Shown here in pieces: positions 20,517-29,606 of a stretch of 58,199 bases of DNA. The notes beneath the pieces were generated by a model that searched no databases, was not told the DNA's origin, and saw only the letters and a list, made by a program, of their open reading frames with translations. The stretch is from assembly GCA_021796275.1 (NCBI GenBank), contig JAJYOI010000007.1, forward strand, positions 1 to 58,199, in the 5' to 3' direction. Each line of letters opens with the position of its first letter. Position 1 is the stretch's first letter. This DNA is from Bacteroidota bacterium (GTDB taxonomy: Bacteria > Bacteroidota > Ignavibacteria > UBA10030 > UBA8401). The position numbers and the translations under genes are program-made.

Positions 20517-21467
20517 ATGCGCCGTAGTGTGCTCTACATTTGTCTCCTCATTTTCTCCGTTACATTCTTCGGCTGCCGCGACCAATTCATTACGAATCAA
20601 TCTCCACCCGCAACACGGGGTTATACATTGCTTTCAGGACATATTGAAGGCAAACTGCATATTTCCAATTCGCCGTTTTATCTTTCAGGAACAATTATTA
20701 TTGATTCCACAAAATCTGTGACAATTGATCCGGGCGTTCAGTTATTCTGCGACGACAGCACAACGATTATCGTTTTTGGAACATTACTCGCACAAGGCAC
20801 GGCTAATAAGACAATTCTTTTCACAGCGCTCAACACACGGTGGGACGGGATAAAAATTCTGAACGCAACCGGCATATCGGTTTTTCAGTTTGCCGTGTTC
20901 GAAAAAATTGATGCGGTAGATGATCCAACGAGAAACGGATCTGTGGAGGCTGTGAATTCGTCACTCACGGTTCACAATTGCCTGTTCATACAAAACAGCG
21001 CGCCAAGCGGCGGCATTTCATTGTCGGGTTCACAAGGAAGCATTGCCAATTCGATTTTTGCCGTCAATAAGGCTTCGGTGTACGGCGGGGGAATTCTTGA
21101 AGACAGCTCGACCGCAACAATCGTGAACAATACTTTCTTCAGCAATACGAGTTGGAATGTCGGCGGAGGGCTTGCCGTGTCAAATGCTCAAAACGACACA
21201 ATTGAAAATAATATTTTCTATCAAAATGCGAGCCGCATCGGAGACCCAAGTATACAAATACTCAACAGCGACTCCAGCCGGTATTTCGCCAAATACAATT
21301 TTTTCGGAACGGATGCGCTGGACCCGCGCTTCGTTTCAACATCGGATTTTCATCTTACTCCCGCGTCGCCGTGTATCAATGCGGGAAATCCGTCCTCCAT
21401 TTTCAACGATGTCGACGGCAGCAGAAACGACCAAGGCGCATATGGCGGGCCGTTGGGAAATTGGTAG
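20517..21467 (+). CDS. Lipoprotein with right-handed parallel beta-helix repeats
   Basis: Lipobox FFGCRD; 'GGISLSGSQGSIANSIFAVNKASVYGGGILEDSSTATIVNNTF'. Confidence 0.7.
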   Translation: MRRSVLYICLLIFSVTFFGCRDQFITNQSPPATRGYTLLSGHIEGKLHISNSPFYLSGTIIIDSTKSVTIDPGVQLFCDDSTTIIVFGTLLAQGTANKTILFTALNTRWDGIKILNATGISVFQFAVFEKIDAVDDPTRNGSVEAVNSSLTVHNCLFIQNSAPSGGISLSGSQGSIANSIFAVNKASVYGGGILEDSSTATIVNNTFFSNTSWNVGGGLAVSNAQNDTIENNIFYQNASRIGDPSIQILNSDSSRYFAKYNFFGTDALDPRFVSTSDFHLTPASPCINAGNPSSIFNDVDGSRNDQGAYGGPLGNW

Positions 21468-21534
21468 AAAGTAAAAGGAGGAGGTGCAGCGGGGAAAATT
21501 TACACGTGAGCCTTCAGCAATTTTCTTTCGTTTC

Positions 21535-23325
21535 TCAGTCTCCCCGCACCATATATTTTGTCACCACAAACGAACCCGCCTTCAGGCGATAAAGATATTT
21601 CCCTTCTGATAAATCTTCAGCATCAACTGAAACGATATACGTTCCGGGATTTTGCGTCTCATTCACCAGCGTCAGTGTTTTTCTTCCCAGCGTGTCGCTG
21701 ACAATAAGCACGACCGGCATCCGCCGGTTCAATTTATAAGAAATATACGTGCGGGTGAAAAACGGGTTCGGGTAATTCTGCGCGAGCCACAATGAAGCAG
21801 CCGCTGGTTCTTTCGATGCTGCTTCTTTTTTAGAAGGTGCGGCAATCGCGAATGGTGTCGAACCGCTTTCATTATTTCCGCGGTCAAGCGCCGTGACTGT
21901 GTAATACAATTTCATTCCAAAAGTATTTGATGTTCGATCAACATACCTCGTTTCCGTTGCCGGAATTATTGCGGCAATATTACGCGGGTTCTCGGTGTCA
22001 ATATCCTCCGAAGCAGAGCGATAGATGACATACCGCCATGCTGTATCGCCGTCCGCGGCTGCCGGCGGCGCAGTCCACTGAATCAGATAGAGATCGGGCT
22101 GCGGTTCATTCACCCGGATATTTGCCGGCGGCAGCGGCGGAAGAGAATCTTTCCACGGCATCGGCGGTATAAGAGCAGGGTATTTGTACGCTGCACGAAG
22201 AGACTGCGCGCCGGCAATATTATCGTAACGGAAAAACGATTCGCCTTTCGCTTCTGTGCTTCGCGCCATAAATATCTGTTCGGTCATTTCATTGCGCACG
22301 TTGTCGCGGTACGCGCCGATACCAATATAGATGTGCCGTCCAAAATTATTGCGCGCCCAGTCAAGACACAACGCACGAAAATCGGGATCGTTCGGCGACG
22401 CCTGTTCGCCAAAACTCCAGTAGATTTGCGGCGCGAGATAATCATGAATTCCTTCGCGCAGCCATCGCCGCGAATCCTGATACAAAACTGAATAGCCCGA
22501 AAATCCCGATGACGCGCCGGGAATTTGCGTGTACACACCGAGCGGCGCCGAACCGACTTTCATCATCGGCTTATCTGCGGTGATCTCGTGATACATGTCG
22601 CGGACAAATGTCGTGATATTATTCCGCCGCCAATCGTCGCGGTCCATCCCGTCGCTGAAAGTGCGGAAAGAACTCCAGTCGTTGAATTTCTCGCCGGGGT
22701 AACGAATGTAATCGAAATGAATTCCATCGAGATCGTAATCCCGCACCAATTCCATCACAATATTTTCGGTATATGCCCGCACATTCGGAATGCCCATATC
22801 CACCCACCATTCGCCGTCGTACTGCTGCACCCATTCCGGATGAGCACGCACAACGTGGCGCGGAAAACTTGTCGGCGGCATTCCTTCACCGTACACCTTT
22901 GCGACGTTGAACCATGCGTGCAGCTCCATTCCGCGTTTGTGGGCTTCTTCAATGGCGAACGCAAGCGGATCCCATCCCGGATCTTTGCCGAGCGTCCCGG
23001 TAAGCTCTGCCGCCCACGGTTCATAACTTGAACGGTACAACGCATTTCCGCGCGGACGCACCTGAAAGAAAATAGTATTGAAATGTTCTTCCTGCAGCGT
23101 GTTGAAGATTTGAATCAACGAACGCTTCTGGGCATCGGCGTTGAACGTTTTCGGCCAATCGGCGCCTCCGGCTGTTGTCAGCCACACGGCGCGGACTTCG
23201 CGTTTAGGAAAAAGTGAATTTTCAGGCTGTGCCTGAACAGAGGAGAGCACAGCGGGAAAAAGGAAAATACAATAAAAAAAAGGATGCAGGCAGATTTTTG
23301 CGGCAAAAGAAATTCTTAAAAACAT
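21535..23325 (-). CDS. Glycoside-hydrolase-like (DUF187/GHL10) family protein with FnIII-like and T9SS-type C-terminal sorting domain
   Basis: 'REVRAVWLTTAGGADWPKTF', 'DYDLDGIHFDYIRYPG', C-terminal 'NYPNPFFTRTYISYKL...KYLYRLKAGSFVVTKYMVRGD'; start trimmed to MFLRISFAAKICLH. Confidence 0.85.
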   Translation of the reverse strand: MFLRISFAAKICLHPFFYCIFLFPAVLSSVQAQPENSLFPKREVRAVWLTTAGGADWPKTFNADAQKRSLIQIFNTLQEEHFNTIFFQVRPRGNALYRSSYEPWAAELTGTLGKDPGWDPLAFAIEEAHKRGMELHAWFNVAKVYGEGMPPTSFPRHVVRAHPEWVQQYDGEWWVDMGIPNVRAYTENIVMELVRDYDLDGIHFDYIRYPGEKFNDWSSFRTFSDGMDRDDWRRNNITTFVRDMYHEITADKPMMKVGSAPLGVYTQIPGASSGFSGYSVLYQDSRRWLREGIHDYLAPQIYWSFGEQASPNDPDFRALCLDWARNNFGRHIYIGIGAYRDNVRNEMTEQIFMARSTEAKGESFFRYDNIAGAQSLRAAYKYPALIPPMPWKDSLPPLPPANIRVNEPQPDLYLIQWTAPPAAADGDTAWRYVIYRSASEDIDTENPRNIAAIIPATETRYVDRTSNTFGMKLYYTVTALDRGNNESGSTPFAIAAPSKKEAASKEPAAASLWLAQNYPNPFFTRTYISYKLNRRMPVVLIVSDTLGRKTLTLVNETQNPGTYIVSVDAEDLSEGKYLYRLKAGSFVVTKYMVRGD

Positions 23326-23338
23326 TTTTCTGAACAAC

Positions 23339-24004
23339 TTAGTTGTGATATTTCTTTTCACCGGCGTAGACTGGAAAAGGCAGCGTATTATCTCTTGTTG
23401 GAACTGCGCACGAATAATTTGCGCTGTAAGCGCAATACGGATTGTAGGCGTAATTGAAGTCGAGTGTATAAAGATGATTCGGGTCGGACGATTCGCGGTC
23501 CACATCTACATATCGTCCGACTGGATACGTTTCCTTCCCTGTTGTACTGTCGGTGAACCACACCATCAGATAATCTTTCAACTCATCGCCGTGCCTGCGC
23601 AGTTCTTCATCCGACATTTTATAAACATTCAGGCGATACCGTTCGCCTTGATAGGTAAATTCAAAATAGCCGTACTTCACTTCGCTTCGTATCTCGCCTT
23701 TTGTTCCCATCACTGCCGTCGGCGTTGGAATGGGGTAACGATGGAGAATGCATTCAAACCGGAATTCCGGATTCGGCGGGAAATAGTTCAGTCCATGATA
23801 CGCAACAGACGTATCACGATTGAACGGTGAATCCGGTGCGAAGCGCATGACAGAATCCACTCCGGCACGATGCGCTTCAAGCTTCGACGAAAAATCTGAA
23901 GGTGCTGAAGATTGGGCGTGCTGTTGCTTATGCGAACACGAAGAAAAAAACAGCACGACAACGATCAGTAAAAGACGGCCGGATCTTAATTGTTGATTGT
24001 TCAT
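23339..24004 (-). CDS. DUF1684 domain-containing lipoprotein
   Basis: 'YFPPNPEFRFECILHRYP...LDFNYAYNPYCAYSANYSCAVPTRDNTLPFPVYAGEK'; start uncertain (24004 or 24025; upstream ORF part overlaps the HerA-like gene). Confidence 0.85.
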   Translation of the reverse strand: MNNQQLRSGRLLLIVVVLFFSSCSHKQQHAQSSAPSDFSSKLEAHRAGVDSVMRFAPDSPFNRDTSVAYHGLNYFPPNPEFRFECILHRYPIPTPTAVMGTKGEIRSEVKYGYFEFTYQGERYRLNVYKMSDEELRRHGDELKDYLMVWFTDSTTGKETYPVGRYVDVDRESSDPNHLYTLDFNYAYNPYCAYSANYSCAVPTRDNTLPFPVYAGEKKYHN

Positions 24005-24029
24005 AGGTAATTGGTAATTGTTCATTGTT

Positions 24030-25643
24030 TTATGAGCGGTCCTGACGCCACCAGCGTTCAACAACATCGGAAACAACGGTCGGTTGTTCAGACGCAACCC
24101 ACTTGTCATAAAATTTAATATCCGAACTGTCCGGCGGAGGCGACGGGAAATCGAGCATGACACGCATCGGCAGCGCCGTGGCATCGCCGACGATCATCGC
24201 TTCGCCCTGGCGGAGCGACGGCAGCACATCAAGCAAGCCGCTGAAAGAATCCGGCACAAGTTTTTTCACATATGTTTGGTCGTTCGGATTGGTCAAGCGC
24301 AGTGTCACAAAATTGTTGCACTGTGAAAGAATCGTCTCCGAAAGCTCCGACGGACGCTGACTGACAATCATGCACGCGACGCCGTACTTACGCCCTTCCT
24401 TCGCAATGCGCTCCACGGTGCGGCGTGCGGCGCGGTTTGTCGGCGTTGGAATTTGCGGAAGATAATTATGCGATTCTTCAAAGACAAGCAGCACAGGAAA
24501 ATCGGCTTTGCTTTTATTCCAGAAATTGAAATCGAACACCGTGCGCCCGAGCAGCGACACGATTGTGTTCACAATATCGAACGGAACGCCGCTGAGATCA
24601 ACCACCGTGATCTGTTTTTTCGTTTCAAAGCCGAATATCCGCGTCAGAATATCTTTCAGCGCGCCGGAGTCTTTATACTTCCGCGGACGGAACATAAATT
24701 CGTAGCGCTTGTCCGTCATGCGGCTGTCGAGGCGGACAAGAAAGCGCGTGAACTGTCCATAGAACGGACCTTCACGCGATTGACCGCCGGTGTAGCCGGT
24801 GACGCGCTCGGTATCGTAAAACTGAAATTTTGCGCGGACTTCATTCAAATCATAATAGACGGGCGAGTCAATAGTGATTGAATGCTGGATCGCCGGATTT
24901 TTTGCTTTCTTTGAATTCAACACGAGGTCTTTCAACACCATAATCTGACTTTGCGCCGAAAGCTCGCTTTCATCAACGAACATCTCGCGCATCTCTTCAA
25001 AGTTCATGAACCAGTACGGCAGTTCAAGCTCGGTGAGGTTAATAAGATTGCCGTAGTTACGAAACGCGGCGCCGTATTCATTGTGAATATCGAGAACAAT
25101 CACGTGCGTGTTGGAAAACATCTGCACCTTTTGCAGAATGGATGCGACTGCGGTTGATTTTCCCGAACCGGTCGAACCAAGCAGCGCAATGTGCTTCCCG
25201 AAAAATTTGTTCGGATCGATGTACATTCGTTCACCGGTGTAGCCTGAAAGATCGCCGATAGCAAACCCGAATTGGGCGAAAACTGAAAGAAAGCGAGAGA
25301 GATCGTCGTCGTCGGTCATATACACATCGCCGCCGATAAGAGGAAACATGGCAAGTCCTTTTTCGAACCGGTCATTGGTGACGGAGCCGATGAGCTGAAT
25401 AATCATTGACCTCTTTTTCCCGCCGTCGGGCAACGTATCAATTTTTGCGTTCGTCACCATGCCGATGACAATGACATCCGCAATGGGCAATGAAACGAAC
25501 GAACCGAGCTGTGCAATGCGGTACGTCTTACCGGCTATCGTGCGTTCGAATGACTCAAGCGTTTCGTCGAGTGCAACGAGAGCGGAAGAACTGGAGATAT
25601 CTTGAATAACGCCGATATGTTTTTCAGGAGTTGTCATGTCCAC
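24030..25643 (-). CDS. HerA-like/DUF87 ATPase
   Basis: 'ALLGSTGSGKSTAVASILQK' Walker A, 'HVIVLDIHNEYG', 'PVLLVFEESHNYLP'. Confidence 0.88.
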   Translation of the reverse strand: MDMTTPEKHIGVIQDISSSSALVALDETLESFERTIAGKTYRIAQLGSFVSLPIADVIVIGMVTNAKIDTLPDGGKKRSMIIQLIGSVTNDRFEKGLAMFPLIGGDVYMTDDDDLSRFLSVFAQFGFAIGDLSGYTGERMYIDPNKFFGKHIALLGSTGSGKSTAVASILQKVQMFSNTHVIVLDIHNEYGAAFRNYGNLINLTELELPYWFMNFEEMREMFVDESELSAQSQIMVLKDLVLNSKKAKNPAIQHSITIDSPVYYDLNEVRAKFQFYDTERVTGYTGGQSREGPFYGQFTRFLVRLDSRMTDKRYEFMFRPRKYKDSGALKDILTRIFGFETKKQITVVDLSGVPFDIVNTIVSLLGRTVFDFNFWNKSKADFPVLLVFEESHNYLPQIPTPTNRAARRTVERIAKEGRKYGVACMIVSQRPSELSETILSQCNNFVTLRLTNPNDQTYVKKLVPDSFSGLLDVLPSLRQGEAMIVGDATALPMRVMLDFPSPPPDSSDIKFYDKWVASEQPTVVSDVVERWWRQDRS

Positions 25644-25793
25644 GCCGATGCTGTGATGAGTGCGAAAAAGGCAAACTTAGTCTGCGTAGAGTGTAAGAAA
25701 TTTACTGCCGTTTGTCAACGTGCCTGCGCAACATTTGCATTTTCTTTTCGTTAGAAAGAATGTTTATGTGCTGAATAAATTGTATTTTTCCAG

Positions 25794-26882
25794 TTGATGA
25801 AACTCACCCCATACATACTTTTCTTTTTCTTTTCCGTTGCTGTACTCACAGTTCCGCTCACCTCACAAACAAACGCTTCGGCATCCCGCGGCACAAACGA
25901 CGCGCCGTCTCATACAGTCGAAGGCGGATTTAAAAATCCTGATCCGGCATTCAAAGAAATTCCGTTCACGCGATACGTTCCGTGGTTCATCGAAAAATTC
26001 ACGGCGCCGTTTTCCACGGCAACCGCCGAAACGCCGCACGTATCCAACGATGGATCGCTCATCGCACAAAACAAACCATACACCGTTACGTGGGTGGGGC
26101 AATCAACAGTGCTCATTCAATTTGAAGGAAAGAATATCCTCACCGATCCGGTGTGGAGCGGCAGGCTCGGCCCGGTAAGCTGGGCGGGCGCTCCGCGTGC
26201 AGTTGACCCCGGCATTGCATTCGACAAACTTCCGCCCATTGACCTTGTCATTATCTCGCATAACCATTACGATCACTTCGACAAAGAAACGCTGATGAAA
26301 CTGGCGCAAAACCGGGCGACACGATTCATTGTGCCGCTGCGGCTGCGCGATAAACTGGAAGACATCGGAATTTCAAATGTGCAGGAACTCGACTGGTGGG
26401 AAGGAACGACCTACAAAGGAATAAAAATCATTTGCACGCCGGCGCAGCATTCTTCCGGACGATGGCTGACCGACCGCGACGAAACATTATGGGCTTCGTT
26501 CGTGCTGTGGGGAAAAGAAAAGCGGCTGTACTTCTGCGGCGACTCGGGATACTTTACAGGATTTGAAGAGATCGGCGAAAAGTTTGGTCCTTTTGACCTG
26601 ACAATTCTTCCCATCGGCGGATATGAACCTGCGGAGCTGATGCACCAGCTTTACATGACGCCGGAAGAAGCAATACGGGCGAACGACGATCTTAAAGGAA
26701 AAACAATGCTCGCCGTGCATTGGGGAACATTCAAGCTGACCGATGAGCCGATTGACGAACCGCCGAAACGATTCCGCGAGGAAGTGAAAGCCCGCCTGCC
26801 GGAGCAAAGCGGCGGGCAGGCAAAAAACCTTCCATCCGAAAATTACTGGCTGATGATGATCGGCGAAACGCGCGAATGGTGA
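25794..26882 (+). CDS. MBL-fold metal-dependent hydrolase (NAPE-PLD-like)
   Basis: 'ISHNHYDHFDKETL', 'YFCGDSGYF', 'LAVHWGTFKL'. Confidence 0.9.
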   Translation: MMKLTPYILFFFFSVAVLTVPLTSQTNASASRGTNDAPSHTVEGGFKNPDPAFKEIPFTRYVPWFIEKFTAPFSTATAETPHVSNDGSLIAQNKPYTVTWVGQSTVLIQFEGKNILTDPVWSGRLGPVSWAGAPRAVDPGIAFDKLPPIDLVIISHNHYDHFDKETLMKLAQNRATRFIVPLRLRDKLEDIGISNVQELDWWEGTTYKGIKIICTPAQHSSGRWLTDRDETLWASFVLWGKEKRLYFCGDSGYFTGFEEIGEKFGPFDLTILPIGGYEPAELMHQLYMTPEEAIRANDDLKGKTMLAVHWGTFKLTDEPIDEPPKRFREEVKARLPEQSGGQAKNLPSENYWLMMIGETREW

Positions 26883-26950
26883 CGGCAAATGTAAGCAATG
26901 AGACAAACTATTCCAGTACCATCACCTCCCCAATTCAAGAACCTTTCTAT

Positions 26951-27328
26951 GCGATAAAGAAATTTCGGAACGCGGCAAGGGTTTCTTTGCACGCAATAAA
27001 AGAAATTAAAATCGCGATCTAAGAATCCTCAACCGCATTAAGGAAAACCAGAAAGGCGGTAAGAGTTTTCCAAATTGCGATAACGGTTTTTCGGGACGCA
27101 CTAAAAGAAATTGAAATTGCGATCTAAGAATCTCCAACCGCATTAAGGAAAATCCGGAATGCATTAAGAGTTTTTCACATCGCGATAAAAGTTTTTCGGA
27201 ATGCGAAAAAAGTTTCTCAAAACGCAATAAAAGAAACTTTTAATGCGATTTTCAATTTAAAAAATGCACTTTTCAAATTTAAAATCGCGTTTTTGAAATT
27301 GAAAAATGCGTTTTTGTGCGAAAAACGA
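26951..27328. repeat. 18-unit degenerate tandem array, exact 21-bp period, each unit beginning GC
   Basis: Units cut every 21 bp without a single phase slip (26951 + n*21); units 3-7 and 8-12 form a 105-bp higher-order repeat, about 87/105 identical by hand. Confidence 0.95.
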
Positions 27329-27739
27329 TGGTTGTATTAAAAAAGGCTCAATTCCAGCCATTCCGGCGTTCCGACCGGTGTTGTGTGCTTCTTGTGCAAT
27401 TAAATTTAGTGCTGCGCACTTATTGAACGGGTTTCAAGGTTTGGCGAAAGGCTTGCGGGATTTTCTTTAAGAAATGGGCTTGATTTTGTGGTAAAGAAAG
27501 GGTAAGATTATTCCATTGTTTTAGGTAAACCTGCCTGACGACAGGCAGGAAGAGAATAACCCCACAGGTTCTCTTAGATTTTTCCCCATTTTTTGCCCGC
27601 TTGCGCTAACGCTACAGCGAGGCGAGCCGATGATGTTCGGCTGTGATAAGAAGCTTATTAGACTGAATGGCTCAAGTACATAGTTATGCACGGACTATTT
27701 CCTGGAAACAGAGAATCAGAAATGTTTAGAGCAACATTG

Positions 27740-27775
27740 GTACATAGATATGCAAGTGCACGCATATCTATGTAC
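27740..27775. repeat. Perfect 14-bp inverted repeat GTACATAGATATGC-aagtgcac-GCATATCTATGTAC
   Basis: Direct reading; related half-copy GTACATAGTTATGCA at 27676. Confidence 0.9.
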
Positions 27776-27848
27776 TTTAATCAATGACCCTGTGCAGTAT
27801 AATTAATAGTTAGGGCGCATCCAGCATACACAATCAACAGGTCAGCAT

Positions 27849-28568
27849 ATGAAACCAATTTTATTTGGAATTATCTGTTGTCTCTTATTCTGGGGATGTA
27901 AGGGTGACCCAGGTCCAGCAAGCCCTAGACTTTCTGGCAATCTTATGGGTTCGGTCATGATTGTAGATTCACTCAATAGATCAATTAAAGATCAAAGCGG
28001 CGTCAGAGTACTCCTTTACCCAGGCATAGATTCAACAATCTCACTTTCGGATGGTTCATGGCAATTGAATAATGTGCCTTCAGGAATCTATGATGTGACC
28101 TATGCGAAGTCCGGTTTTTATACTGTGAAAGCTTTTCAATTCCAATTCGTTGGTGGAGGAAATTATTCTTTTTACCCAGTGAGAATGATTCAATTTTGGT
28201 CTGGGTCTGTGACCCGGCTTGACGTGATTGACACCAGTAATATTATCCGTTTTCAAGGAACGATCAACGCTAGCTTTGCAAGGGGCCGAAATGTTTATAT
28301 TTTTTTGTCGAAGTCTCAATTTAAAAATTCAGTGCCAATAATTGGCAGTTATATTATTTATGTCACTATGGGTACCGGACAAAATTTCAGTTATGATCTT
28401 TCTCGTGACTATTTAGGAAATGTCGCAGTCGAGGGTGACATTCTATATGCTGTCGCAGTGCTTGGAGGCAACGGTAATCCTGGGATAAATTTTAATTCAA
28501 ATGGACAGAGCGAATTCGATACCGAAGGAGTCCCATTATCAAATACAGTCAGTTTTGTCGTTCCGTGA
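27849..28568 (+). CDS. Lipoprotein with carboxypeptidase-regulatory-like fold
   Basis: Lipobox LLFWGCKG; 'DGSWQLNNVPSGIYDVTYAKSGF'. Confidence 0.7.
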   Translation: MKPILFGIICCLLFWGCKGDPGPASPRLSGNLMGSVMIVDSLNRSIKDQSGVRVLLYPGIDSTISLSDGSWQLNNVPSGIYDVTYAKSGFYTVKAFQFQFVGGGNYSFYPVRMIQFWSGSVTRLDVIDTSNIIRFQGTINASFARGRNVYIFLSKSQFKNSVPIIGSYIIYVTMGTGQNFSYDLSRDYLGNVAVEGDILYAVAVLGGNGNPGINFNSNGQSEFDTEGVPLSNTVSFVVP

Positions 28569-28639
28569 ATGCGCCCTAACCTCTTTAATAAGTAAAAAGT
28601 CAAGAGAATAAAGTACACCAGCGACAAAAAATTTTGTTT

Positions 28640-28860
28640 AAAAAACGTTCTTTTCCGCCAGAGGCGGATCAGAATCTGAGAAAAACGAGTGCTTCCAAAT
28701 TTAACTTATCGCAGATGTCTGTCGTATCAGTTCAGCCAAAGGCTGATCAGCCATTGTCTGAAAGGCCATGGCAGACCAAATTTTCCCGAACCAAGTTCGG
28801 GACAGGCTTGCCTCACTTCCGCTTGGCGAAGCGGGCTAGCATGACAAATGATGTCACTCT
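28640..28860. repeat. Mosaic of small palindromes (CCGCCAGAGGCGG, TCAGCCAAAGGCTGA, CCCGAACCAAGTTCGGG)
   Basis: Several adjacent short palindromes in a non-coding gap. Confidence 0.6.
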
Positions 28861-28984
28861 TGATGAAGATTCTTAACACCAAGCTTAAGCTTATTCAAGC
28901 AAGATATGAACATTTGGAGTACTTCGTAAAGGTAATGATTGTGTGAATAGAGGATATCTGTACTAACTACATAGGAGGAAGAGA

Positions 28985-29467
28985 ATGGAAACTGTATTTG
29001 AGATGTCGAGTTCAATTGGAATGGTGCTTCGAGTTTACGAGGACCGCATAGTCCTCACACAGAAAGGTGTGATGGGCGCATTGACCAGAGGATTCTCTGG
29101 AGAGAAGACCATTTACATTCGTGATATTACGTCTGTTCAATTCAAGGAAGCGGCTTGGACTGCGGGCTTCATTGAGTTCACATTTCCTGGTTCAAACGAC
29201 AGACCAGGAGGTTCCATTTTCGGAGTGCCCAACGAAAACCGATTTACATTCTCGAATCGTTCAATGAGCGTTCAGAAAGAGCTGACCGCTCAAGCACAGA
29301 AGATCAAAGAATTCATTGATAGAAAGATCGGTGAAAACAAAAGCCAGAGTAGGTCACAAATAATTTCTGTCGCAGATGAACTTGCAAAGTTCAAGAAGCT
29401 TCTCGATGACGGGGTGCTCACAGAAGCTGAGTTTGCCAAGAAAAAGCAGGAACTACTCGGTCTCTAG
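28985..29467 (+). CDS. Bacterial PH-like domain protein with C-terminal SHOCT domain
   Basis: C-terminal 'ADELAKFKKLLDDGVLTEAEFAKKKQELLGL' SHOCT; RBS aggagg. Confidence 0.8.
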   Translation: METVFEMSSSIGMVLRVYEDRIVLTQKGVMGALTRGFSGEKTIYIRDITSVQFKEAAWTAGFIEFTFPGSNDRPGGSIFGVPNENRFTFSNRSMSVQKELTAQAQKIKEFIDRKIGENKSQSRSQIISVADELAKFKKLLDDGVLTEAEFAKKKQELLGL

Positions 29468-29606
29468 TTGTGAAGATCACCTAACAAACTATTTCTCTCG
29501 TTACAAAGATCAGGTTTGTAACGCATTCTTTCACGATGCTCTGCGTCGTTATACGCCGGGCATAGAACATTTCATCTCGTTCCAACTTTCTTGTAAGGAG
29601 GTACAC

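Noticed and set aside
24030-25643. HerA-NurA defence or DNA-end processing system
   Set aside because: Only the HerA/DUF87 ATPase is present; neighbours (DUF1684, GHL10, MBL) include no NurA, SIR2 or nuclease partner.
26951-27328. Array considered as CRISPR
   Set aside because: No constant repeats alternating with unique spacers; 21-bp units are all degenerate versions of each other.
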